A stretch of 64,000 nt of DNA from contig OY755038.1 in NCBI GenBank assembly GCA_963576565.1, forward strand, positions 67,937,908 through 68,001,907. The letters are read 5' to 3'. Positions 33,218-44,703 of this stretch are shown one piece after another. Every line of letters begins with the position of its first letter. Within the stretch, counting starts at the first letter, position 1. A model generated the notes under the pieces. The model was not told the DNA's origin. It saw only the letters and a program-made list of their open reading frames with translations, and searched no databases. Both the position numbers and the translations under genes were made by a program. This DNA comes from Aspidapion aeneum (Eukaryota > Arthropoda > Insecta > Coleoptera > Brentidae).

Positions 33218-34033
33218 ATCTATAATGTTTACTACATGAAATTGCGAATTGTCGCCGCGGCATGTCGCCCTGCGGCAAATCGGCCGAGACGAATTGTTCC
33301 ATAAAGAATTGAATTTTAGGTACGTCCGATACTTTAACTTAAAAAAATTAAAATACCTTGACGTGTTGAAATATTTCCCTGAATTTAAAAATGAATTATC
33401 AGTTTAGTGCTCTAATAAATTTAAGGACAAAATAACTTAACCATAAGCAGGCCTTTATTTTGGTATAGGTTAGTAGATCCTTTGTTCATAAACAAACAGA
33501 TAAAATCCCTAATTTAAAACACCAGCAAAGCTCGTTCTTGATTACTGCCTATAAATTTCTGAGGACTGCGTATTGTATAACGCGCCGTTTATTAAAAACC
33601 AACTCGGTATTCGGAAACTGTTAATTAATTTTCAATTTTATGCCCAGTTTCCCTTAATTAAGAGAGAATCGATTTTTTAAAGGAATCGCTTGCTCTACCC
33701 CACAATCCGGTTTAAAGTGTTACTTAATTATTTAATACTCATTATAAAATATTAAGGATTTTTCTAAAGTCAGCCCAAGTAACATTCATTGATTATTAAA
33801 AACAGGCTTTGTATTTATAAGAGTTTTATAATAGTTGACAAAGTGACATTTTGTTTATTATTGTTTCCTGCACAGCAAGAAGGTCCTTTATTAAATTTGT
33901 TATTGCGCGATGTTATAAGGCTCGCTTATAAAGGCATATTTCTTTAGAGAACCTATATAAGGCTGTTATTATGAAACCTGTTTCTGAGAAGGTACTTTTG
34001 TTTTAGTTGATAATACAACTGTTTAACAGAGTT

Positions 34034-34672
34034 GGTGGAAGACCTGGAAAGGTGAAATGTTTTGCAGACATAACTATAAGCGAATAATTGCCATGTCCAG
34101 CTAAAGATAACACATGGTGGAAGACCTAGCAAAGGTGAAATGTTTTGCGGACATAATAGTGGGTTTACACATGCATGAATTAACTGGCGCCAGTGTTCGC
34201 GCCAGTTCTATTGGCACGCCAGTAAAGGTTTACACTATTGTGCGAAAATTAAAAAGACTGGCACGCCAGTTTCATTTTTAAAGTGTACACGATACGCGAT
34301 ATGTCGGCTGAACTCTCGGAAGCCTGCAAAATAGTCGCTAAACTTTTATTGAAAAAAAATAATAAAAGAGATTCAGGAAAAGGAACAACTGAACTTAAAA
34401 CTGGCGATCCCACGTGCAAGCACTTGTTTACACATGAAAATTTTCCTTTTCTGCGCGCATGCGTCACCACTGGCGCCAGCAAATTCAGTCAGCTGCAGAC
34501 TTTTTTGATACATGCATGCAAAAAAATAACTTGTGCGCAAGTCGGTGTTTACTCTTGCAAATTTAACTTACTGGCGCGCCAGTTTTTATTGGCGCCAGCA
34601 AATCCATGCATGTGTAAACTCTCCTTAACTATAAGCAAATAATTGCCATGTCCGGCTAAAGATAACACCAAG
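34034..34672 (+). repeat. 82-bp tandem duplication, second copy split by a MITE
   Basis: A unit beginning GGTGGAAGACCT is intact at about 34034-34115 (with GACATAACTATAAGCG in it). It begins again at 34116 and is interrupted after GACATAA (34156). It resumes at 34629 with CTATAAGCAAATAATTGCC and continues to CTAAAGATAACAC. The intact copy is therefore a natural empty site for the insertion. Confidence 0.85.
34157..34625. mobile_element. 469-bp Harbinger-like MITE with palindromic subrepeats
   Basis: Comparison with the uninterrupted tandem copy defines the insertion and a TAA duplication (34154-34156 and 34626-34628). The inverted ends share GTTTACACATGCATG a few bases inside each border. 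Seven copies or near copies of ACTGGC(A/G)C(GC)CAGT sit in the two subterminal regions, including 34183-34194, 34257-34270 and 34570-34583. A three-base TWA target is what PIF/Harbinger transposases use; that assignment is inferred. A 119-residue frame running through it (34283-34642) is probably accidental. Confidence 0.8.
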
Positions 34673-35439
34673 ACATACTTAATTTTGGTCTCCGATTACT
34701 GTCACAAGGGGCTTCCCTGAAGGACAACTTAAGAGAACGTTGCTCAGTCATTAGTTATAATAATAATAATAATAACAATAAAACATAATCTAGAAAACTA
34801 GTTGGTAAAATATAGAAAATTTAGTTGATTGTAAACCATATTTTAGTACAGGAGAGCTTTTTAGTTTTGAAGAATTTCAAAAACAGTAACATTTTATTAA
34901 TTTTTATGCTTTTTGCACCATTGCAAATTTTGTTGTAAATTAAAAAAATAAAATGATTTCCAAAATTCTAATGCCAGTAAACCAACAAAAATTATACCTA
35001 CTAACAAGAACCCACCATCAAAACCGTTTACACCAAGATTATAAATTGGTCCTTACATATTAAAAGAATAAGTCAGAAATTAGTAAATTATGTAGCACCA
35101 ACATTTTTTAATATACAACCAAAAGAGTTAAGGGAATCATGTTTACAAAATCATCCAAAAAAAGTAAACTAAAAGCCTGGATAAAACAAATAGATAGGAC
35201 CTCTTTGTGGCACCAGCCGTACTATTAATAACAAGTAGTATCTAATACCCATGTGTTAAAATCAAATAGTGTATAAAATTATCTAGATTGTGACATTTGC
35301 CGGATTGGACTCATCTCGAAATACACAAATTATAATCGGCTAGTGACGTCAATTTCTAAAATTGACAGTTGCACAAACAAGTATAAATTTATTATTACAT
35401 TTAATTTTTTTTAAAAATAGGTACTCATAGGTAAAATAT
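34673..35439. other. Unassigned; short ATA microsatellite
   Basis: A TAA/ATA repeat lies near 34757-34785. Nothing else recognised. Confidence 0.3.
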
Positions 35440-35563
35440 TGTACCTAACACATGCGGAAAGTGTCTTTACTACCCTTGACGGCTTGATCGAACTCCGCTC
35501 CACGTCGCTAGGCCAACTGCCGTTACATGCGGTAAAATATCACTTTCCACACTAGTTAGGTAA
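35440..35563. repeat. Short inverted-repeat remnant
   Basis: TGTACCTAACACATGCGGAAAGTG on the left matches, in reverse complement, CACTTTCCACACTAGTTAGGTAAA on the right with a few mismatches. The ~120-bp stretch is more GC-rich than its neighbours. Possibly the remains of a MITE. Confidence 0.45.
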
Positions 35564-37250
35564 ATAACTAATTTGCTTCTGTGCTTAATTTTTTAATTTG
35601 GTTTAGTTTTACACTTTAACATTTTTTGTAAGTAAATTGTTCTGAAAATAATAAAAAAGCTTGGTTTATTAGATTCATATGTTAGAGCAAAATCATTAAA
35701 TCTTTATTGACATTTCTAAAGCACAAGACTTTATTTTATCAAAAATCCTATTCATACATTGCAGTTAAAATATATTTTAGTAAAAAAAAAGTCATATACA
35801 TACAGAAATTATTTCAGAGCTATCTAACTACTTTATTTTATGAGTAAAATTAAATGATACAAAATGAATAATGTAAAAAGTTTGCTAAACCTCGCCTGTA
35901 TAACATTTATTTGTCAATGAAGACGATTTATTATTATATATTTTACAGTTGTGATACCTTATTGAAAAACTTGGTTTCGTGACGTCGTCATAACAAATAT
36001 GTTTAGAATAAGATAAAGTTTCAAAGCTTTTGCGAAAAGAGAAAAAATCTGTCATTTTAAGCTCATTAGACATTATTATTCGAAAGGTCACCATGACTCC
36101 ACCTGTTATTTATCGCATTTTTTTTTGCTGGTGTCGTTTACCAAACAGTATTACAGTGGAACACAAGACAAAACAAAAACAAAACTGAAAACTTTCTATC
36201 AGTTTTAGAAACTCATAAAATAAAAGATATTCTGTGGTAAACCCTAAAGTAGTATTTGTGAGTAACTAAAATACGTCTAGAAGTAAATTATTTCAATTAA
36301 AAAAATTTATCTTCCCAAATACCTTTTAAAATCAAATTGTAATTAGAAAAGTTATCTTGCCTCTAAATTAAACAAAAATATATCCTTTGCCTTCGGCTCG
36401 GGATAATTTTCAAAATATTATAGAATTTTGTGTGTGTTTCAGTCATTTCTGAATCAGATTTCACATTTTATTCCTGACGTGTCACTTTTCGTTCCGATTT
36501 TTGAATTTTTATCCCCGATTTATCACTTTTTATCCCCTAAATTAACGCAAACAGAAACAAAACGAAACGGTTTTGTATATAACGGTTTTAACATACCTAA
36601 GTAAATAAACTAAGTATATTGTTAAATTTGATGCTTTTTTTTGGATAGGTAAGCACAAATCATAGTTTACTGTGTAAAACTAAATATATATTAAATATGA
36701 TTTTAAAATAATTAAATTCAAAATTTAATAATTAAAGCAATAAAACAAGTTAAAGCTGTTTGGAGGCAGCTTTCTGTAAAGTACCTAACCCTGGGATACA
36801 CATTTCTGTACTAAAATAACGAATATTTTGCATATTCATTAGACCAACTTTTGGTCATAAATTATAAACTTTATTACTGCTGTTGAAGTTGTGTATCAAA
36901 CAGGTGGTGTGATATCTGGCTCTTGAATAAGTAGAAAGTAGAAGAACGTCAGAATAGATAGTTTTTGGCCGTGCCAAATTTAGGCCCGAGAACTTCACCG
37001 ACAACGATAACTTTAACAATATTTGACAGTTTGAAATAGAATTTTTGGTACCAGTTTGATTCATCACTGGCGCGGCGGTGCGGTTATTTGTCGTTTGGTG
37101 TGCAAGGCTATTAAAATCGAGATATTCATTAGGGGAAGATGGTGGAATATTTTTTTGTCTAAATGAAAACTTTGTCTGCAGTGCTAGTACTTTATTTGTG
37201 GTTTTTCTTGTGTTAAACAAGTAGCTTAATATGAAAATGTATCGTTTTAT
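35564..37250. other. Unassigned AT-rich DNA
   Basis: Frames at 35885-36094 and 36855-37220 on the minus strand show no recognisable family. A CACTTTTTATCCCC phrase near 36525 recurs in the 43.6-kb cluster. Confidence 0.3.
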
Positions 37251-38710
37251 CCCTTCGTTTTGACTATCGTGGGGTAATAGGAAACATCGTAATGGGGCAA
37301 TATGAAATATAATATTTCTTGTTGCACTTTGATTTGAGTAGTAATGTTACCGTCAAATTTCACTAAAGTGCCTTATGTGAAGCTGTGGAAATGGCAAATT
37401 GCAAAAATATTAATGGCATATAACGCAAATAGCCCACTGTATACCGGTCTATTTTTTAAATGATGAGTAACAGGCTGAATTTTCGTACATAGCTTTGTTC
37501 GGCCGAGGTTCATTGAAAGTGATTCTAACAGAATGCGCGGGCGTAGAAATCTTTTGAGCTTCGGACTAACTAAACCAAGCATATGATTTTGGGGAGAATG
37601 TTGCCATTTACTTTTGAACAGATATTTTAGGCAAGAGAAAAAGAAACAGGTATAACTCTCAAATTATCTCAAGTTTATAAATTACTGAGGATATTTTTTA
37701 ATATGTAGCTTAATTTACCGAATACTGCCCAGGCCAATCTTACTCGTCTCTGGTTTTTAGCTCTTTGGTTTTCATTTTTAGTTTAATAATTTTTCCCAGA
37801 GTATATATTCCTCTACTTGTTCTATTTTCTTTTGATTTATTCTGATCGTGATATCCTTTCTGTGTTTGTTATGATTTTAGTTTAAGTGTAGTTCATACTC
37901 CTATTCATAGCCTATAATTTTAGCTGAGGTATTCAGTTCTTCCAGCATTTTTATCAGATCTTCTCTTTTATCTGTTATTGGGGCGATATCATCAGCATAT
38001 CTTAGATGGTTCAAGTATTGTCCGTTTATTTTAATACCTATTTTTTCCCAATCTAATTTTTTAAAACATGTTTTAGAGCCTGGTTAAATAGTTAAGGGGT
38101 TATTCTGTCACCTTTTCTAACACATCTTGTTATGCGGATTGGCTTGGTTCCTTCGTGGATTTTGATTTATATTGTTGCTTCACTATATATATTAATTATT
38201 AAGTCTGTGTATTCGGCTATTAATTAAAGATGCTTTTACTACCCAATGGTCAATGCTATCGAAAGCTTTTTCAAAGTCTATAAACGCAATATATAGTAAA
38301 ATATTGTATTCGTTGGCTCGGCCTATGAAAGAATTAGTAACCGGCAATTTTTTTTCTATATGTTTGAAAGTTAATGGCAGTTTAGTCAGTCTGATGCACA
38401 AAGCATGTCTACGCCTGCACACTCTGTTAGGAATCACTTTCAAGTATTATTGCATCGTAAAAAGTTAGGCGGCTCGACCATATAAAGCTATGTACGAAAA
38501 TTAAGCCTGTTAGCAATTACTTAAAAAATAGACCAGTGTACTGAGGACTATTTGAGTTGTCATTTATTATTTTTGCAACTTGCCATTCCTAAAGTGTTGC
38601 ATAGGTCACTTTTCTCAAATTTGAAGGCAACTTCACTAAGTACTCAACTCAATATGTAATAAAAAATAATATATTTCTTATTTCTCTCACCGATAGTCAA
38701 AACGAAAGGG
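37251..38710. mobile_element. Inverted-repeat-bounded unit enclosing a LINE fragment
   Basis: About 260 bp at 37251-37512 is matched in reverse complement by 38465-38710. Shared phrases include TTCGTTTTGACTATCG, GTCTATTTTTTAA, ATTTTCGTACATAGCTTT and TGGCAA-TTGCAAAAATA. Identity looks around 75-80 percent. The ~950 bp between the arms is largely a LINE remnant. This could be a DNA transposon invaded by a LINE or a foldback that captured it. Confidence 0.6.
37690..38443 (-). pseudogene. LINE reverse transcriptase fragment
   Basis: On the minus strand AFIDFEKAFDSIDHW (motif A) is followed downstream by RKGDRITP, KLDWEKIGIKINGQYLNHLR and YADDI (motif C, around 37983-38000). Then come a YELHLN-HNK segment and GK-Y-TKNENQ-K--RRVRLAW. 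This is the palm-to-C-terminal order of an animal endonuclease/reverse transcriptase of RTE-like type. Several stops break it and both ends are missing, so it is inactive. It is bounded by the arms of the surrounding inverted repeat. Confidence 0.72.
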
Positions 38711-41700
38711 TAATAAGAAACATTTCCATTCTGAACTACTTGTTTATGACAAGCAAAATTTAAAACAATACATAGAAGGTCCTACATTTGACAACAAACT
38801 TATTAAAACTGACAAATAAAAATATTATTTGAAATAGTTTGCTTGTGAAACATATTTTAAATAAAAACAAAAGTGCTAAAACTTTATTAATATTTTGGAA
38901 GAAAGATAGGTTTTTTTTCCAGATATCTCAAATGACAAAAGACAAACTGCAAGACTAGCAAAAGAATATTTCCTATTACCTATTACCCCATTTTCCCCTA
39001 TGTGAAATAAATGGGTTTCGCCAGAGACTGCTGAATCTTCTTCAATCTGTCCGAACGTGCGCTCAACACTGCTGTGACCTGTGCAGCCAGCGACACCAAA
39101 TGGCGCGGAATTTAATAGAAGCTCGATTAAACACAATCGCGCACGTTGTACGTACGTCAAGAGTTTGCAGCGTTCCACGGAAGCCGCTAACGACATGTGA
39201 CGTTCCAATGTCAACAGTGTCAAGTTGCGTTAGTGGTCGGCCTTTTTGGGCTTAATCAAAAACTATCTAGTTGGTCTAAAAAACCGTAATTCTTAAAAAT
39301 GCCACCGTTTTTTTCCCGCAATGCCTTAGATTTGAAAGTACTTCATGACAAGATAAACTAATAGGTATTAGGGACCGGGCCTCTCCAAGGCTTAGAAATC
39401 ATGGGGTGTCAGCCACCCGAAGACATATATCTTGTTTCTACGTAAATACCCACATATTTTTGTAATTTAGATATTGTAAATCGTTGCCTTAATGCAGAAC
39501 TCACAAAATAAGTTTATATTGGAGAACATTTTTATAGTTTGAATGATGGGGACGTTTCATCAATTAAGACACCCAACAGTTCTACATCCAATAAAGCGCG
39601 CTTATAGCTATACATTTTTGCAAAAAACTTAAAAATTGGGAAAACTGGACATAGAAAGTTCTGCATTGAGGCCACGAAATATTGTTAACGTTAAACAAAT
39701 CATTGTAACAAAGTCCCATTAGTTTTAAAATATCTAAAATGTGTTTTTTATAAGGTTTTAAAAAACGCATTTTTGTATGCATCAAAACAAATCGGAATTT
39801 ATAAAGAATTTTATAATTTATAGGCTGTTCCAAATTTTTTTTATAACCTAACCTTGTCAATATGAAAAATACAAAATAACGTTTCAATTGGCAAATTAGC
39901 TTACACATAAAACAAAACAATCGGGCATCACGTTTTCGAGTAATTGCAAAAAAATAACATTCCTTTTCAGTGGCAGATTCAGGGGGGATTAGAATGGCTC
40001 ACCGCCCCCCTCCTTGGCATAAAGCTTATAATCTTTAATTCCAGTAAAAAAATAACCAATTCATAAACCTCAATTTTGGATCATATTAAATTTTTTTAAA
40101 ATCTTTTTTAGAAAAACTTTTAAAAGTTTTACACAGAAACTACTATATTTTCCAAAAATTTTTGCCTGCATTTTAGTTGCATGTCATCGCAAACTTCAGG
40201 TTTATTAAAAACGGCCAGAAATTTTGTTTTTGCGGCCTGCTTGACACCTCTCTCCCAAACATCCAGGATTCGCCATTGTTTCTATTTATTTTTCTTCTAG
40301 ATCTTTACATTCTAAACAAAAAGGGTATTTCGAAAATTTCTTCTGAAGTTATTCAACTCCTTAAATTACCCTAGGACTGGTTGTTGACAAATTTATTAGT
40401 TTAATAGTTTCCATTTCATTCTAAACACCATTTTTTTTTAATGATCTATTTTTGTTTAATAAAAACAGATAACTTCAAACTTAATTTAATATTTAATATG
40501 GTAGGTTCTCGAGCTTGTCATAATAAAAGTCATCCTCAGGATGACGCGCAAGGCGTTAAAACGTTGGCTGTTGCATAATTAAAGTCAAAAAAACTTGAAA
40601 ACTATATTTTATATAATGATTTTAGTTAACAATTAGTTTTGCATTCAGGAAAAATATATAATTTAAAAGTTTATAATTTTTTAATTTAATAATAAATTTA
40701 AACAAATTCAATTTTAATTCAAAATATTTACTTTACATCTTTTATAAAAATGATTGTTTGGAAAGTTATGCAAACTATTGGCATAAAGTTTTATACAGCG
40801 TGTTTCAATGAAAACCTAACAGAGGCCTTTACGGGTATTTTTTAATGGAATTTAGGAAAAACCTTGAACACGACAATTGTGTTGATGAGGGGCACACTTT
40901 TTGGCTATTCAAAAAAATTTATGGCACTTAAGTGCTAAAGTTTACCCCTATATTTTGGATAGGATAAGTGAATCAAGAGATACCTTGTTTTAAGGGCCTG
41001 GTAAATGTCTTTACAACACTGTAAATAATTCAAAAATCTATTGATTGGCCTTTGAGATATTTTCCTTCAAATTTTAAAATTTAATTTTATATTTTTTTGA
41101 ATAAATTTTTATTTTATTAGGTCATGTTTGATTTTGAAGACAAATATCTTAATAATAATAATAATGATTTATTTAGCACAAAATATTTCAAAATGGCAAA
41201 ATACAAATAAAATAAACTAAACTAAATAAACAGATTAACCCACCTAAGGTTTCCCTTGTTGGTGGGTTAATTTTAAATGATACTTTAATAATCTATTGCA
41301 ATTATAATCATAGCAAATGGAAAAATGGTCAATTTTTGGGTGAATAATCAAGATATCAAAACCATTTAAGATTTGTAATTTATTTTAATTTCTTTTTAGT
41401 TATTATTTATTTCTATAATGTGTCTTATTTTATGTCTGTTTTGCAAAATCCAAGTTTTTAAATTGATTTGATATTCGTTAAGCTTATTATTTCTAGTGGG
41501 ATGTGGTCATCAATTTTAGGACTATAGTAGTTTTGACTTTTGGCAGCTGCCCTGATTGTTGTCTTAATCTGGAGAGTAGGTATCAATTTTTTAAAACTGT
41601 CTTAAAGCGACCCTTTGAAAGTTCAACTGCTTAGAAAGAATAACCCACTTTCTTTATAAAGCAAATCTGTAGATTAAAAACGAAACAATATATTTTCGAA

Positions 41701-43083
41701 ATATTTACACGGTTGTATAGATAGATAGAAGGCCATTGGAACGTTCAAAAAAAGAAATTCACAAACCCACTTTCCCTATTCAAAATTTAAAAGTAAAGTT
41801 TCCCCTCGAAGAGGGTTGGTGCTACAAAAATTTGAAGATACACAAGAATGAAAATTTAGTCAAAAAATATGTAGTGGAGCTAAGTAAATATTTGTTTAAC
41901 ATAAGCCAATCATTTCATGAAATTGAATCAATTACAGCAAATAATTATTAGAATTTTCAAAAATAGTTGCTTCAGTTATCTATACACTTCACTTCATTTA
42001 TACAGACAATTGAAAACTTCTGATGTTTTGCTAAATAAAGAGAGATTTCGGAAAATAACCGCACGTTGCCAAGCCAACCATAGAAATGTTTGTTTCGAAT
42101 ATATCGAATATATTTGTGAAATATAGAGGTATATTAATGTAACATCTAATGTGTTTAACCAAATTACAGAAATATTTTTCTCAAACATATTTACAATTTC
42201 TGTTAAATTATGTATGCAGTTGATTTAGTGTTATTACCGATTGAGTTATGTCAAACATATACAGGGTGTTTAAACTAAATGTTGAGTAACATGGTTACTT
42301 TTAAGTTTTTTTCGTTCGAATTAGAAAAAAAACTTCAAAAACATCGATTTTGTTTTCAAATGGGACACATCGCTATCTTGGTAGAACGCACCGCCTTGCT
42401 TCCTCCTCCCCTTTACAAAAGAAGGTGTATTTTTTAAAACTTAAGACTTAACTATCATTTATTTTATACCCCTTAAATCATAACATATTAACATTAATAT
42501 CTGAGGGCACTACAGTGCCTCGCCAAGTTCGCGCGTCGCACAGTGCGGACTCCTGTGGGCAATAATCGAAAAACTGAGGTTATATTTTAAAAATTTTAAT
42601 ATTGCAAAAGTATAGATAAATGTCCAGTTTATCTATAATCATAACCTATTTTTTAGTCACACTTGCAAAAGTGGACAAAACAATTAGTTAAATTCGTTAT
42701 TTTAAAACAGGTACAAAAAAATCGTATACAATACCTATCAGAAAATAATTTTACTGGTTCTGCATTTAAATATAAAAAAAAATTTCTTTAAGTATTACAG
42801 TGATATAAGTTTACCCTATTTGTTTATATAAAATTTTGTACAATTAACGTCTCGCTTTTATAATAATTTAATTAAAACTGTTATGCTTACAAAAAAAAAT
42901 ATTTTTTAAATTTTAATAAGGTTATAAAAAATTGCAAAGATTTGCAAGGTCTGGCATATATCCTAAATATTAGTCCAATGAATTGGCAAAAAGGTAGCAT
43001 AAATATTTTTTGCTACTGGCTGCTACTAAGGGTGTTGTTTTTTTTAAATAATATATTTCAATCCTAATAATTTATGATACATT
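38711..43083. other. Unassigned AT-rich DNA with scattered repeat debris
   Basis: No gene was established. The frame 38876-39223 (minus, 115 residues) is long for this composition but matches no family I know. CATCCTCAGGATGACGCG followed by AAACGTTGG near 40535-40570 resembles a Penelope-like or LINE tail. TATACAGGGTGTTTAAACT near 42260 resembles a common insect transposon end. Confidence 0.3.
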
Positions 43084-43280
43084 GGTTGCCACTCCGGTTG
43101 AGAGGCCTCACATCTTCTCCTGTTTAGGTATACCCTTAAAACCAGTCTTGCCGCCATTTGGAAAAATATAAAATTGTGACAGCTCTCATCAACGTCAAAA
43201 ATGGCGGCAGCAAGGTGTCAAAAATGGCACTAAATCTGGAGAGGATATGAGGCTTATTATTCGGTGATGGCGAGTGGTTG
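43084..43280. repeat. ~200-bp imperfect palindrome
   Basis: GAGGCCTCACATCTTCTCC on the left pairs with GGAGAGGATATGAGGCTT on the right. CTTGCCGCCATTT pairs with AAATGGCGGCAGCAAG nearer the centre. The outer ends (GGTTGCCACTC and GCGAGTGGTTG) also pair. Probably a small foldback MITE. Confidence 0.6.
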
Positions 43281-43579
43281 TATAGGTGATAATAAAAATT
43301 TTTTAAATTATTAAAATATTTATGGTACTAATTCATCTTATACTACTGTGAGCAAACTGAAAAATTAAATATTTTAGAATCGCATATCATATTGGCAGTT
43401 TTTTGTCGTTGGGAACGCACAAAAACAATAATTTGAGGTAGTCAATAAAATTATAAAAATATTGCTATGTCTTAAAATATATATGCCGAAAATGATTCTG
43501 ATGTTTTTGTGTGCGAATATTTAAAAAAAAAAGTTTTTTTCACTTTAGAATCAAAAGCACGGATTTTGTGAGGTGATCC

Positions 43580-43680
43580 GTGTCAAAAGTGCGCTTTTTA
43601 TCACAAATTTTAGGGGTAAAGTATCACTTTTTATCTTGTGGATAAAAAGTGACGTTCAAAGATAAAAAGTGAAAATGGGA
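43580..43680. repeat. Cluster of GATAAAAAGTG motifs in both orientations
   Basis: The decamer-like motif occurs four times within about 100 bp, as GCTTTTTATCAC, ATCACTTTTTATC, GGATAAAAAGTGAC and AGATAAAAAGTGAA. Function unknown. Confidence 0.6.
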
Positions 43681-44699
43681 AGTCTGTTTTTCATGAAAAA
43701 TAATTTTAATAAAAACGGGGCCCAAAAGTGACTAAAGGAGCTTTTGAGCACTCGGCGAACTGTAGCTACATACAATTTTTTACTTTTAGAACGCATAAGC
43801 ATAAATAATTCAGACTTGTTAAATCGTCTTTCACGAAAATTTAAAGATGTTAAATGTTTTCAACAAAATTGAACCCTTGTTGAGTTTAGAAGAATGTTCT
43901 GACAAAAATAACTAAATTCTAAGTAAGGTATCATAAAATTTTTGCAAAAGTCTCAGTCTCAAACGGAAGCTTTTCGGACGAAACAAAATTTATTTTCAAA
44001 ACCATTATTTCGGTTGGTTAAATAAAGATATTATATCTGAGAAATTTTGTTATAAAACGGATACAGAAAAATCAAAAAATTCAGACTCGGAAACAGAGGC
44101 CGTACCCGGACCGAGTCGTGGACGGCCTAAAACGGTTTTCTTAGAATCATCTTTAAGAACAAAGAAACAGAGGGTGCAATGTGTGTGTGCATGGTAAAAA
44201 TAATTATTTCGGGGTTGCTAATTTAATTTGTCTAGGGGGGGACTTAGCCCCCTCAATCCTCCCTAACTACACCCATGAATCCACACAAAAGTAAATTGAT
44301 TTTTAGTTTTAACATTACTGTAGGTTAAACTAAACGTACTTTAATTAATTTTTTTAATATTTTAAATAAAATGACATATTTATATTAAAAAGTTCTACTT
44401 ATTTTAACCTTAGGACTACACTTTATCAGATACCTTTTAAAAAAATATTTATTTTTTGTCCGCACTGTGTGCCGTAACCATCTTTTCTTGAAACATTTCA
44501 GCCGATATTTGACCTATCTAAAACTCTACTTCAGAATGAGCACTAATCTTAAACTTTGCACAGTCGTAGACATTCATCGAGTTAACAACCCCTTCAAGTT
44601 TCATGGAATTCCATAAAGTAGTAAAATAGTTACGAAATTTCAAAAAACGTCGAAATTGCCACTCACTCACTCACTCATGTATAGATCATCAATATTCTA
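43681..44699. other. Unassigned; right edge belongs to a tandem-repeat locus
   Basis: ACTCACTCACTCACTCATG at 44661-44679 is the edge of the locus that continues at 61001 beyond the LTR element. No gene seen. Confidence 0.35.
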
Positions 44700-44703
44700 C
44701 TGT

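Noticed and set aside
34283..34642. 119-residue open frame
   Set aside because: It lies within a MITE and runs through its palindromic repeats and into its inverted end; no family resemblance.
38876..39223. 115-residue minus-strand frame as a candidate gene
   Set aside because: No splice context, start context or family motif that I recognise.
40530..40575. Possible Penelope-like tail (CCTCAGGATGACGCG...AAACGTTGG)
   Set aside because: Only one short phrase, no arms, no RT and no target duplication found.
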